DNA from: Agrypnia vestita | Lineage: Eukaryota; Arthropoda; Insecta; Trichoptera; Phryganeidae | Direction: 5' to 3' | Assembly (NCBI GenBank): GCA_016648135.1 | Contig: JADDOH010023624.1 | Coordinates: forward strand, 186,001 to 250,000 | Length of the DNA stretch: 64,000 nucleotides | Shown here: positions 31,336-41,640 of the stretch, piece after piece | Numbering within the stretch: position 1 is the stretch's first letter | How the letters are laid out: each line of letters begins with the position of its first letter | Program-made: the position numbers and the translations under genes | Notes under the pieces: generated by a model | Told to the model about the DNA's origin: nothing | Databases searched by the model: none | What the model saw: only the letters and a program-made list of their open reading frames with translations

Positions 31336-31632
31336 ATGCATATTTCGGCTTTTTTTTCGAAAATGTGTTTTTTATTATTCATTTATTTCAGAACGTGTAT
31401 GCTAAACTTCCTTCTTGTAGAACAATAAGTTAGATAAAACCTTTGTTCTTATATAAAAGTAAAAAACTGAACATTTTTCACAACAATTTTCAGCTTATTA
31501 CATTTATATAAGAACAAAGATACTATTTAAGCTGTCGCCCTAAAAAAATTGTAGTCAAGCATATGTATTCTGATATAAATTAATAATAAAAACATTTATT
31601 TTCGAACATAAATGCAGAAATATGCATTTGCA
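31336..31632. mobile_element. Palindromic foldback element of about 297 bp
   Basis: The element reads almost the same on both strands. The left end AAATGCATATTTCGG pairs with the right AAATATGCATTTGCAG. CTTTGTTCTTATATAAAAGT (31441) pairs with ACATTTATATAAGAACAAAG (31499). TTCGAAAATG pairs with the complement of TATTTTCGAA. The centre lies near 31480. No open frame. Superfamily unknown. Confidence 0.65.
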
Positions 31633-31844
31633 GTCCATTGCAATGAATAGTCCAGAATGAACGTAACTCAGAGATCTGCCTTAAACTGACAGAAAGAAAC
31701 CCAAATTCAGACGCAACGTTTGATATAACAGCGAGGCCCGACACGTGCAGAAAAATACCTTAAACTGTAAATCACTGCAATTATCATTTTTGTAAAGATA
31801 CACAGGTCATTAAATTAACGCTTTAACCTTTACAGAGTAGGATC

Positions 31845-32010
31845 CAGCGACCGCCAGACTTACGTTGTAATATCAAACCTGAAATATTTTCTGTACCTAC
31901 ATTACAGAAAGTAAAAAAGTTTGGATGTTATGACATTTGAGTTCGGGTGATTTTGGCAGACAAAAGATAATACAGGTACAAAAAAAGTGTTAGTAAAACA
32001 TTAAAATATA
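31845..32010 (+). repeat. Repeat family E, copy 3
   Basis: ATCCAGCGACCGCCAGACTT, CAAACCTGAAATATTTTCTG, GTTATGACATTTGAGTTCGG and GATTTTGGCAGAC follow the order of the copy at 11545. Confidence 0.6.
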
Positions 32011-32107
32011 ACGTGTCAGATAATATTCTTAAATAGTGGCCCGAATAAATATATAAAACTCAGATTTGTTACTATAACGTAAATGACATAATTATTATAG
32101 AGTTGTG

Positions 32108-32250
32108 CTTGGAAGATGGTATTGTTAGAAGCCTCAACAACCGGCGAACATGTGAATAAGGCGAGAGTTGTATGTCAGGATAGAAAATGTGGCGCTCTAT
32201 CCTCTCCGCCTACCCCCACGGGAAAACGACGTAATGGTTAGTAAGTAAGT
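32108..32250 (+). pseudogene. LINE ORF2 tail fragment
   Basis: It encodes LEDGIVRSLNNRRTCE and then an in-frame stop. WRSILSAYPHGK follows in another frame, ending GAAAACGACGTAATGG and a GTAAG repeat. It belongs to the WFGHVERM-type family. About 20 codons corresponding to CMRRCMNVAEA are deleted. Confidence 0.6.
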
Positions 32251-32314
32251 AATTTCAAAGTAACTGGTGGAAGAAATGACCAGCGAAAAGCATCTCGCAA
32301 TGATTAATATGAGT

Positions 32315-32450
32315 TGTGTAGTACTGTCCCGCTAAACATATTAAAAATCAGGTTTGTTATTTTTACGTTTAACTTACTCACTTTCACCCAAACCTACTAT
32401 AGTCAAGTTTTACAGAAAAAAAATCAGGTTTGACACTATAACTCTTAGGC
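32315..32450 (-). repeat. Repeat family E, fragment
   Basis: The complement contains GTTATAGTGTCAAACCTGAT, GTAAAAATAACAAACCTGAT and GTTTAGCGGGACAGTACTAC, the outer parts of the family with the middle missing. Confidence 0.5.
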
Positions 32451-32614
32451 TAATACTATAGGCTCTAAGTCTAATACTGGGAAGATTCTAATCCACTGCC
32501 TGGTGAATCGAACGTCTATGGTCAATGAAGTGATATTTGACATCTGACATGCAAGTGTAAAGTGATGTGCGAGATGGTAAATCTCTGAAACATGGACTAT
32601 GAGATCGTATATAT

Positions 32615-32712
32615 GCATTATGTGAGTGTGACATGAAAATTAGAGTGTGTATGTATGCATCACATGAATGTGACACGAAAATAAGAGCGTGTATGTATGC
32701 ATCACGTTTATG
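32615..32712 (+). repeat. 42-bp tandem repeat, about 2.3 copies
   Basis: Units start GCATTATGTGAGTGTGACAT (32615), GCATCACATGAATGTGACAC (32657) and GCATCACG (32699), each continuing GAAAAT...AGAG(T/C)GTGTATGTAT. Confidence 0.7.
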
Positions 32713-33600
32713 TGTATGTGCCTGATCACATCATATGACACTTATGGTGTTTTGACGACATCATCCCTGATGATGGACCCTATGATGGAACCGAACCCTT
32801 AGTCTAAAAGGTCTAAGATCCTCGTTAGAATATCCTATACACTTATACAAAAAATATTCTGAACGATTGTTAAAACCTGAGAATACTTTGAAAGATTTAT
32901 AAACTTTAGTTAAATAGTTTAATAATAATTCAATATGTTACAAATGTATGCCCACGCTTAGCGAAATAATTTATTAGACTTTTTCAATGTTCACCTATAA
33001 ACTTTCCGAAATGTACTATTTATACTCTTGTCTTTACACGTGTCAGTTTTTTCTCTACTTATTGCGAAGCTCCAATTTATCTTATCCAAGGGGTGGGTAG
33101 GTCCCCGTCAGCCCCCACCCTCGGCAACGTGCTCGCGGCGATGGCGTGACGGTGTGCGGTAACAGAATTAATAACCGCTGCCTTCTAAGGCTTCGTCCCC
33201 AATAACCAGCCCCGAAGCCACCCTCGCGGTTAACACAGTGCTCCTCTGGTGACGTTTTTAACGGCAATTCAAACATTTAGAACCTCTTTAAATTGAGACG
33301 CCTTCGCAAATAATGTCTTTGTTGCCCCCAAATTATTGAATTCGCTTGTCAAGTGGATAAAAATATTTAGAGTTTGTGTCAACTTTTCGACAGTCGATGC
33401 CCAATAGCCTTTTGCCCGACTCCCAGACATGCCGACTGCCCGGCAGTCCAACTTCCTGACAAAATATATATTTCTTTTTTGTGTTTGCATATTATTGTGA
33501 AAATATTCGTAAAGTGATCAATAAGTTAATATTCTTATATGAAGCTATCTTCTGAGAACACAGTCACTAGATTTTAATGCATATGGATACATAGATTAAA
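32713..33600. other. Stretch with GC-richer island at 33080-33270
   Basis: The island (GGGGTGGGTAGGTCCCCGTC to CTCGCGGTTAACACAG) is unique in the window and has no recognisable product. The rest is AT-rich with nothing assigned. Confidence 0.3.
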
Positions 33601-33808
33601 TAGGGGCGTGCAGTGAGAACAAGTAGCATGACTTTTATTTAAACATAAATTTGGAAATAAAAATCAAAATTAAATACTAATCTGGTAGAATATTAGGAAA
33701 TGTTAAAATCTGAATAGTAGAATAATTAATGTGATTAATATTACGAGGTTTCTTTAAAAATATATACTTAGGAAAAGTCATGCTTCTTGTTCTCACTGCA
33801 CGCCCCTA
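33601..33808. mobile_element. Short inverted-repeat element (hAT-like ends)
   Basis: Ends TAGGGGCGTGCAGTGAGAAC (33601) and GTTCTCACTGCACGCCCCTA (33789-33808) are perfect complements. The arms extend inward to GCATGAC/GTCATGC, about 32 bp with one mismatch. The GGCGTGCAGTGAG core is shared with the hAT-like element at 37723-38705. No ORF. No clear 8-bp duplication. Confidence 0.65.
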
Positions 33809-33829
33809 CTAGTTTATAACAATAGACTA

Positions 33830-34035
33830 CAGGTGTCTCTAGCATATAAACGAAATAAATAATTCAATAAACGAATTCACTCAAATTCAAATAAACGAAA
33901 GGTTTTCAGATCTGGAATATACTGATATATAGAACTTTAAAAAATTTGATAATTTGTGGACGTTGGGCCATCCTGTAAAAATATTTTTATACATGTTTCT
34001 CGTATAAATAGTTTCGTATCTGTGAGACTTCTACA
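33830..34035 (+). repeat. Repeat B/K copy, internally deleted
   Basis: ACAGGTGTCTCTAGCATATA, AGAACTTTAAAAAATTTGAT, TTGTGGACGTTGGGCCATCC and TTTCTCGTATAAATAGTTTC, with TCTGTGAGACTTC at the right. The middle (GGAATTGGTGAACG to CAGGTTACAAGCC) is missing. Confidence 0.55.
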
Positions 34036-34299
34036 ATTTAGTTTAATTGATCAATACGAATTTAAATATGACCTAGAGAGAAGATCAGATTTTTTAACGT
34101 ATACCCCATTTTATTACCTGATTTTAAAGACGTGTTCAACAACGAAAAGTCAAACGTTTGGTATTTTGTCTATTACTATCTTTTTGAATTTTTGATGATG
34201 TGCAAATATTTTAGTGATCTATCTTAATATCATACATCAAAAATGACGTACTTTTACTATATATCTTCTCGTCCGCTAGCTACGGCTGTGAGAACAGCG

Positions 34300-34515
34300 C
34301 CATTTAGCGTAAGGTTAGTGACGGACATTGTTACGTATAAGATTGCGCGTTTTTTACTTTTTACAACACATTATTTTTTATATCTCACAATTATTTGCGC
34401 CATCTTGTATCGGGACAGACATTGTTATGTCGAGAATAATGCATTTTTAAAAATTTTATATCTCATCACCATTTGCGCCATCTGGTGGCGTTAGTGACGG
34501 ACATTGTGTCACATA
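34300..34515 (+). repeat. Degenerate tandem repeat family I, copy 1
   Basis: Units of about 80-100 bp carry GGTTAGTGACGGACATTGTT (34313), GGGACAGACATTGTTATGTC (34410) and GTTAGTGACGGACATTGTGT (34488), separated by TTTATATCTCA...TTGCGCCATCT. Similar arrays lie at 45520-45660 (reverse) and 47110-47330. Confidence 0.6.
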
Positions 34516-34864
34516 GCAAAGTGTGTATTTTGATGCGCGCGATAATTCAATTCAAACAGAGAAATCTGTGCGTACGAATAAATTATTTATTAACTCGCGT
34601 TTCGCAGACGCGTCTTGTTAAGCAGCCACTTAAATGCCACTTTAAATATTGCCTGTTATGTCGTTCTCTTTATCTCCTCTTCAGTATACTATTTGTATTC
34701 CGTCAAGTCGTCTTTGATTAATACTTTTTCCCACAGTTTGTATAGTGTTAAAGTACAAAGAATTTTTCTCCACTCCCGGTGACGTAACCATGTGTCAAGA
34801 TTAATCTTTTATTCTATAATGACAACAAAATACAAGGTTTTAAATTAATTAATTTTAAGATAAC
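34516..34864. other. Stretch without recognised feature
   Basis: Nothing recognised. Confidence 0.4.
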
Positions 34865-35600
34865 TTATGGAATTCTCACAGAGATGAATCTATTTATATA
34901 TAGAAACGTGTATGGGTATCTTTATAGGGTGGCCCAAGGCTTACAACGTGCATGAGCTGGCTTAGGTGATCACTTTACACTTTTCAAAGTTCACCAAATC
35001 CACCGTAAGAAAATCCACAAATTATCAAATTTTTAAATGTTCTATATATATATATATTAGGTATAAAAGCAAAGGCAGCAATATCCAAAACAATTTTAAT
35101 GCAGTCGTCGAGGATTAAGTACTGAATTTGAGATTTTATAAGGATAAATAGCGTATAAATTCATAGAAACATGATTTTGGAAGAATAGATAGATACATAA
35201 AATCTAAAATTCATTACATTTTAAATTAGTTATCCTCGGTGATCGCATTCAAAACATTTTAAAAAATTTTCAGATATTACTGCCTTTGCTTTTACACCCC
35301 GCATATGTCCTAAATCAGTTTCTTTCATATATTCAAAGAGACTATGCTTGAGACATCTATTTTCCATTCCATCAATCAATCCATAGTATACATAAATTTT
35401 GCAGCTGGTAATGATACCTATATATATTTTATTTTTAATGTTAAGTACTTAGAAATATTTTCTTCAATGTATATAATACGATATTCTTTCGAATTATTTA
35501 ACATACACACTAGAATACGCCTGAAAATTAATATTTTCAATTTAACTCCATTTGTATGCACCATTTTATATTTTTATATGTATTTTCTGACAACATAATA
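34865..35600 (-). mobile_element. Repeat B/K copy with nested MITE A
   Basis: In reverse, 34865-35050 gives the standard B blocks (CACAAATTATCAAATTTTTA complement, CACCAAATCCACCGTAAGAA, GATCACTTTACAC, CTCACAGAGATGAATC). Beyond the nested MITE A (35057-35330), K sequence continues: TTGAGACATCTATTTTCCAT, GTATACATAAATTTTGCAGC and AGAATACGCCTGAAAATTAA (also at 43656). The MITE sits in a TATATA run. Confidence 0.6.
35057..35330 (+). mobile_element. MITE family A, complete copy nested in B/K
   Basis: Ends GGTATAAAAGCAAAGGCAGC and (reverse) GGGGTGTAAAAGCAAAGGCA. Subterminal CGTCGAGGATTAA and TTATCCTCGGTGATCG are inverted. No ORF. At 41237 the same MITE lies next to the same B sequence. Confidence 0.7.
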
Positions 35601-35815
35601 ACTGTATTTTGTATTTTGAAACTTGTAAAATACATCTCAATTAATAATTATCCTTCTATGGATAAAATCTAGTAAAGGATGTAAAAATATTCTTATAAAC
35701 AAAGTTTTAAGCTTTTATTTTTACAACAATTCATTTTTTTTAATGTAGATTTATCAACAGTTTACCTATAACCCTGAAAGATTGGTCTAAAATTACATTT
35801 CTCTACAAAGTACAA

Positions 35816-35930
35816 GAGTAGCTTATTGGTGTAGTGGTTATGACTCTCGCCTAGTGATCCAGTGGACGACGGTACGAGCCTTATTCCAGGACACCAGCAA
35901 GTAACTCCTTTTTTCATAGCACAAACTATA
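35816..35930 (+). mobile_element. SINE family 1, copy e (3' truncated)
   Basis: GAGTAGCTTATTGGTGTAGT, GGTTATGACTCTCGCCTAGT, a mutated box B (GGTACGAGCCT) and ACACCAGCAAGTAACTCC are present. The body after CATAGCACAAAC is absent. Confidence 0.7.
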
Positions 35931-36044
35931 TAAAATATTAAAAATTGAAAATATTGATTTTCAAGCGTATTCTATTAGATATGTAATAATTCGAAAAAAA
36001 TGGTTAAAAAACTCCACTTTTAAAAGTAAAATATAATAGTATCA

Positions 36045-36345
36045 TTACTAGTTGCGAAACCTATGTATACTAACTTGTTAATATGAAAAAAAATAACGAC
36101 AGATGTCTCTAGCAATATATGAAATATTCTTGATTCGAAACATATATATAGAACTTTCAAAAATTTGATAATGTACGGATGTTCTTACGATGGAATTGGT
36201 GAACGTTGAATTGTGTAGAGTGATCACTTTAGCCAGCTCATACAGGTTGCAAGCCCTGAGCCATCGTATAAGAGACTTCCATCCACTTTTCTCAAATATA
36301 AATAGCTTCATCTCAGTGAGAGATCTATAATTTATCCTTAATTAA
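36045..36345 (+). mobile_element. Repeat B/K, most complete uninterrupted copy
   Basis: Order: TAGTTGCGAAACCTATGTAT, ACAGATGTCTCTAGCAATAT, AGAACTTTCAAAAATTTGAT, TTCTTACGATGGAATTGGTG, AACGTTGAATTGTGTAGAGT, GATCACTTTAGCCAGCTCAT, GCAAGCCCTGAGCCATCGTA and TTCATCTCAGTGAGAGATCT. The AGATGTCTCT and AGAGATCT parts near the ends are imperfect inverted repeats. The short minus-strand frame over it is incidental. Confidence 0.65.
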
Positions 36346-37004
36346 TTATATCAAATAGTTTAAAAATAGTATTAGTATTGATGCGATATTCGTTCTGGTA
36401 CACTGGTACGATTTCTTATTAATATTATTATACTTTTTTTAAATAATATAATAAACAATTAAATTATTAATATGTAAATTGACAACCCTGAAATATTAAT
36501 GATGATAATATTTCGGGCCAAAGATAATAACACGTACCTTCTGCCAATGAACGTCAAAGGTAAACTTTTCAAGATGTTTAGTTTAATGAGACCGTGGAGT
36601 TCTAGCGAAAGTGTCATAAAGGAAGAATCAAAAATAATAATGGCTTATATACCTACGCATTCATACTATCTTTATATTCTCTCATTTTCGGAAAGAAAAA
36701 TAAGATCTGAAAGCTTCGCGTTTATCAAAACATTAAGAAATGGATGAACGTGACGATGAGTCATATTTAGAGAATTTATCAAACATTTTTTTATCTCTAT
36801 TATTGAAATCGTTCATTCACGGGTTTGGGAGGCTTTTCGGAGGCTTACTTGTGCCTAACACGCACGAATTCATACGTCGGAGGTACAGCGTCTTTGACAT
36901 ACTTTTGAACTATTTAAATTAGTTTTCATATTTTAATTGAAACTGTAAACGATGAAATTTTCTTTGATCATTTTATAATTTTAATATCGATTGGCTATAA
37001 TCAA
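36346..37004. other. Stretch without recognised feature
   Basis: Two short plus frames (36499-36747, 36740-36922) have no recognisable domain. No window repeat lies here. Confidence 0.35.
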
Positions 37005-37495
37005 ATTTTAAAAAAGTAACCCATAAAAACCAAGTTTTTATTATACTCCCTTTCTTTGTAAAATATAACAACAATTAAAGATGAATTAAAACATATAACA
37101 TAACACTTCATACTTTGAAGATTAAATTCTAAAAACATTTGTCAGTCAATTTAGATTTTCGACATTCGTAGTGAAATACCTATTACGCATACCAACGGAG
37201 TAATTCAATTTTAGAAAATATTCCGCGACGTTATCGGGCCGCCGTAATCAAACTTTTCTAATGATTCCAATTTGAAAAAACCAATAAAATTTCTAAAAAT
37301 CCGAAATTATACTATAATTATTAATTCTTTTTAACGAAAATTTTATAGATCTTCTTGATGGTCGCCACGAGTCTACTTGCCAAGTTTCAGCTCGATTGGA
37401 TCACGGGAAAAGGGTCAAAAATCGATGCAAAATTTTTGTTGATGGCAAGCAAGCAGACGCCACGAGTTAATAATATAAAGGGAGTAAAAAGGTGT
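37005..37495 (-). repeat. Repeat family D, copy 3 (longest)
   Basis: In reverse it runs from TTTTTACTCCCTTTATATTA and ACTCGTGGCGTCTGC, through GATCGATTTTTGACCCTTTT, CCGTGATCCAATCGAGCTGA and ATAATTATAGTATAATTTCG, to AAAGAAAGGGAGTATAATAA and CTTGGTTTTTATGGGTTACT. It includes central sequence absent from the copy at 18640. Confidence 0.6.
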
Positions 37496-37722
37496 AACAT
37501 TGTACTCACGACCGCTACCTAATGAAGTAGAAGTGGAATGATACCATATAAGCCACTGTGACGTCATCGCAAATTGGAAATTTTCGTTTCAATTTTTTGA
37601 TCAGAGAGGACTTTAGGCAGTAAAGTTAAACCATTGCTTCAGGTTGTTCAACCATGATCTTTTTCTTCTTCCAGTATTTCGATTTACAGCAATGTTTTTC
37701 TGCATTATGACACTGCTCTGGA

Positions 37723-38705
37723 CAGTGGCGTGCAGTGAGCATATACTTAGGTCATGCGTTATGATTACCGATAAAATCATCAATCAAAAATTGTATAATG
37801 TTATCTATATGTTATTTATAAAGTTTGTAAGTTTAGATGTAGGAGGTAATCTCCGAAACAATTCATCCGATTTCAAAAATGCATTCATCAGTATTTAGAA
37901 TGGACTTTCAGAATGGATAGAAATTATAAATTATCTCGTTAAAATAAAAGGGCTTTTCGTTATGGCTTATTTTACAACTAAAGTCGACGAAAAAATGGTC
38001 GAGCGATGCGTTTTTTTACGAACGCTGCCTTAAAGGTAAGAGATATTTTAATACTTTCTATAGAGATTTTGTAATACTCAAAAAGTTATACACAAATTGA
38101 TAAAATATGAATAAAAATTACTAGTTGTGAATGCATTGATATTGCATACGTAATATTCAAATACTTGCAATTAATGAAGCTTCTTTGCAAATTACTATAA
38201 ACTGATTCGGATAAATCGAAACAGATTTTTATAATTTATGAAACAGAATTTATACAATTAATTATTTTGAATAAACACAATAATTTAAATAAAAGTCGAT
38301 TGAAACAACGCCACATTACTAGCAGATGATTCTCAAAGCCATATACATTAAAATACGGATTAAGTAACAGTATCGTTTATGTTAGTGGCGCGCACGCAGC
38401 TCTCATCGAAAATTAGACCTTTTGAAGAAACCTACGTACGAAAAATTTATTTTCCAACCTAAAAAAACTCGTAGACGTGAAGATAGGTCGAATATTCACG
38501 AAAAAAATCTGATGCACGCAAATAAGTAAAATAGCATTGATATGATGTTGTAAAGAACGAAAGCCGTAAAATTCTATCCGTAGTCAATGATTACGTCTAA
38601 AACTTTAAATATTTTTTTTATAAAATAAAGGTTATTTAATTGTCATTTTTTCCCAGAATCATTATTAAGGCACAGCTTTTTGCTTGTGCGCGCTGCACGC
38701 TACTG
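37723..38705. mobile_element. Non-autonomous hAT-like element with 8-bp target duplication
   Basis: It starts CAGTGGCGTGCAGTGAG and ends CGCGCTGCACGCTACTG. Flanks are GCTCTGGA (37715-37722) and GCTCTAGA (38706-38713), an 8-bp duplication with one later mismatch. Terminal CAG-type ends and 8-bp duplications define hAT elements. No transposase frame is visible. A Helitron (37804-38124) is nested inside. Confidence 0.75.
37804..38124 (+). mobile_element. Helitron copy nested in the hAT-like element
   Basis: It starts TCTATATGTTATTTATAAAG (preceded by A) and ends AAAAATTACTAG (followed by T). Its body matches 55578-55880, including GTAGGAGGTAATCTCCGAAA and AAAATAAAAGGGCTTTTCGT. The 3' hairpin of the family is missing. 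Non-autonomous. Confidence 0.65.
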
Positions 38706-38784
38706 GCTCTAGATATCTCATTACATGTGAAAGGCATTAAAGTTTCCGGATTTCATTATTATAAACACATATTTTTCTTAATTT

Positions 38785-38935
38785 TAATTAATTAAAAACT
38801 TTGTATTAACTACTTGGAGAACTTTACGTCTATCGGTTACTATACCACTGTATCTTCGTCTTATTCTAGCAAACAAATCAATTTTTGAATGAGGGCGCGG
38901 CTACAGTTAAGTTGGGGGTAATTGACATTGACATA
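38785..38935 (-). repeat. Penelope-like terminal repeat fragment
   Basis: AAACTTTGTATTAACTACTT and TATTCTAGCAAACAAATCAA match the fragment at 20470-20640. The hammerhead-like region is decayed but keeps the GATAC...GGTAT helix. Confidence 0.45.
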
Positions 38936-39009
38936 TTTTTCCTTATTTGTCTAAATCATAACAACTACATTCGTAATTCTATCCATTCAGCTCATTTTAA
39001 GCGTTCTAA

Positions 39010-39610
39010 TCTCGGTATCTACGAAGCTTGACAAACGTCGTCTATCTCTTTGCCGACGTTTAGCATGGATACGTAATCTGCGGATATCTCCTTAGTTATC
39101 AGTTTTTGCGGCTGGTTCGTTTCGCGCTTCCTCGCTTTCAAATAGTTCTGCATTTTGCTATACTTTGGCGGTTGTGCTGTTGTGGTGCGGTGTTAGACAT
39201 ATAACATTTAGCGTGCTTACATAGGTTTGAAACAAAATACACACTTGGATGGACTGAATCGGGTTTCATCCAAAGGCTCCATACCACTCCAGGAGTCGTT
39301 TCACGCCTCCATATTTTCAGGAACGCCCGAAAGTGCAACAACTGCGATGACCTGTCAAAAATATGAAAACTTAATACGTAATTGATTTGAGAACTTAAAT
39401 GGTTTCGGAATGGTTCCCGGGTATGTGGGCGCCGGGCCGTTATGGTGTTGAGTTTCCCAACTGTGATTTATCGCTCTGGAAACCGCGAGCGAGATCAACA
39501 AAGCGCGTGGATGTGGGAGAAGCCAAATACGTATGCGACAGGCGAAGGATGTGGTGTAACTTTTTCCATATGAATTGGAGTAAGTACTCTGCCGTTCTTG
39601 GTTAACCGTA
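39010..39610. other. Unique island of balanced composition
   Basis: No window repeats. A 68-codon plus frame (39399-39605) and a 67-codon minus frame (39138-39341) are open, without recognisable domains. It could contain an unrecognised exon or a regulatory element. Confidence 0.3.
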
Positions 39611-39718
39611 AAAATCCAAGTTTAAATTTAATTTTAACAATATTTTTATATCGTCGGGGATCGTGCAAATCCGCGTAGGTAAATGGCGCGTATCTACCTA
39701 GACTAAACCCAGCTTTTT

Positions 39719-40190
39719 ATTATTATTATTTTTTTTTATTTATTAGAGACACTAACAGGATAATACATGATACTCAGATAATAAACATTATAGTGAAGAC
39801 TGTGCCCATTATCCCAATTACAAGTGTCTTCGGCACGCTCTAGTAACATGTATTTTTGCAATTAATTATATTTTACATGTACATTTATGTATATTATATA
39901 TTTTGTGTTTGAGTGTAGTGCGATTAGTATTTAATGAATGATTGATTTATTGGATCTATAGGTTCATGATATCGTTTAGAAAATGGATGTTGTGTATGAG
40001 TGAGTTTTTGAACGAAGATAACGTGTCTGCAAGAATATCAGCATAAATGTTAGGGTCAGCACAATACAAATTATATGTGCGACACAACCTTGTAATGGAA
40101 GAAATGTAACCAACATTATTAGTGTGCTGACTTATTCTGAAGAACTCCGGGTTTCTTATACCGGGTTTAACATGCAAGTTTATATCAGAT
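39719..40190 (-). pseudogene. LINE 3' region with ORF2 C-terminal remnant
   Basis: A T-rich run at the left is the complement of the LINE tail. The 73-codon minus frame 39956-40177 reads GIRNPEFFRISQHTNNVGYI, then SSITRLCRTYNLYCADPNIY and ADILADTLSSFKNSLI. The N-P-E-F/V-F-R-I-x-x-H...R-L...Y-N pattern followed by D-I-F/L-x-x-S-L-x-x-F-K-x-x-L is a familiar ending of Jockey/R1-type ORF2 proteins. The rest of the ORF is missing, so it is a 5'-truncated relic, related to 3557-3784. Confidence 0.6.
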
Positions 40191-40486
40191 AGAGAGAGAG
40201 AATCAATAGGATTTTTTGCAGGAGAAGGTTTGCAGAAGAAGGTTAAAACGTTATCACTTTCTTATTTCAATGGCTACTAGTTTCATTTTTTCAAAAATGG
40301 ACAAAGGGGCTATAACTATTTTGGACCTAAATTACTTGATTGCTTGCTTGATGAATTAAAGCAATCCGGGCTAACACAATTTACAACCCTAACATAAAAT
40401 ACAAAATAAAACAGTGGATCCGAAACAAGGGGAGGAGAGATAAAATAAGCACACTTACTCAAACACACTAACACACACTATAACCT
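40191..40486. other. Stretch without recognised feature
   Basis: Nothing recognised. Confidence 0.4.
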
Positions 40487-40680
40487 CATATTTTTTTATT
40501 ATTTATTTTTTTATTTTTAAAATAGAGACATGAACATGGAATACGTGTCATATCAATATTCTTACTATTTTCAAACTAAGCTAAACGCTTGTGCTACGAA
40601 ATTAGGACTAACTTGCTGGTGTAGAGTGAGATTCGAACCTTTGGATCACGAGGCGAGAGTCCTAGCCACAAGACCAACAA
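40487..40680 (-). mobile_element. SINE family 1, copy f
   Basis: In reverse: TTGTTGGTCTTGTGGCTAGG, ACTCTCGCCTCGTGATCC, box-B-like GGTTCGAATCTC, TGTAGCACAAGCGTTTAGCT, AATAGTAAGAATATTGATAT and an A-rich tail. The first few bases of the head are missing, and a short deletion removes sequence before box B. Confidence 0.7.
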
Positions 40681-40734
40681 CATATGATATATTTTTTATT
40701 ATGTTACTTTAATAAACAATACTTCATCAAATAC

Positions 40735-40850
40735 AAATAATTATATTACTATATATTTACATATATATTTACATACTATGTTTTGTATCTACATACCATC
40801 GTAAACTATGCCTGTCTCAACACAGATATTTCTAGTGAGACAGGCACAGT
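40735..40850. repeat. Hairpin-bearing repeat (as at 24000)
   Basis: TGCCTGTCTCA (40809-40819) and TGAGACAGGCA (40836-40846) are perfect arms around ACACAGATATTTCTAG. The same block occurs in the other orientation at 24023-24060. Confidence 0.5.
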
Positions 40851-41109
40851 CCAAACAAAATGTTATATTTAAGTTATTAAGTATTAATTCATGTGTTCTA
40901 TGTACCGGTCGATCGCAACAGCTGTTAAAAAGTTGGCTCCTAATCAGGATCTCACGTGCGCTACCGCGAAATCTCAAATAAGCTACATTTGTCAGGTACG
41001 CGGAATTATCCAATGCTATTACGCATATTTGCACTATTCCCGACGATGTGTATGTTCTGAGAACCCAATTACTGGATTTGGTCAACAGAGGGATAAGTAT
41101 ATATATTTG

Positions 41110-41233
41110 GGAAACGTTTATGGTGGGAAAGTCTTTATACACAACTGCATGGTGAACATTGCACTTTATTCAGTGCAATGTTCACCAATTCCACTGATAG
41201 AGAATCCACACGTTATCAATTTTTTTATGTTGT
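41110..41233 (-). repeat. Repeat B fragment with inverted mini-duplication
   Basis: TTCACCAATTCCACTGATAG and CCACACGTTATCAATTTTTT are standard B blocks. TGGTGAACATTGCAC (41150-41164) is a perfect inverted copy of GTGCAATGTTCACCA (41173-41187) at the point where the rest of B is missing. Confidence 0.6.
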
Positions 41234-41236
41234 ATA

Positions 41237-41345
41237 TATGTGGGGTATAAAAGCAAAGGCAGCAATATCAAAAAAGAACTAAATACAGTCATCGAGGATT
41301 GTTCATTTATAATGTACCTACTGAAATAGAGACTTTATAGGAAAC
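41237..41345 (+). repeat. MITE family A, left half
   Basis: TGGGGTATAAAAGCAAAGGC, AGTCATCGAGGATTG and AATGTACCTACTGAAATAGA match the left half of the family. It directly follows repeat B, as at 35050. Confidence 0.6.
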
Positions 41346-41479
41346 ATAGCCTTTAATTATAATAATTAAAAACAAGACGAAATTTTTGTAAACAACGGAT
41401 TTGCATTTAAAGTCAAAAATATTAGTTTTATTTTCTTACGTGAAGTTTGCAAAGAAAAATCTCTTCTTCTCTGTTTTTA

Positions 41480-41640
41480 TGTTATTGACACGTGGTCAAG
41501 GTGATAAAGATGACAGTATACGTAGCCGATATCCCGCGCCATCTGTTTTGTGGCAGTTTCCCGAAGCGAGCCGTTAATTGCTAACTTTATCAGATATCTG
41601 TCGACGATCTTTTCGACGATGAGGGTGGAAGGTATTATAT
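41480..41640. other. Small island of balanced composition
   Basis: GTAGCCGATATCCCGCGCCA to CGACGATGAGGGTGGAAGG is unique in the window. No product recognised. Confidence 0.25.

Noticed and set aside
33080..33270. Exon of a host gene in the GC-rich island
   Set aside because: No frame with recognisable protein similarity or splice-site pairing.
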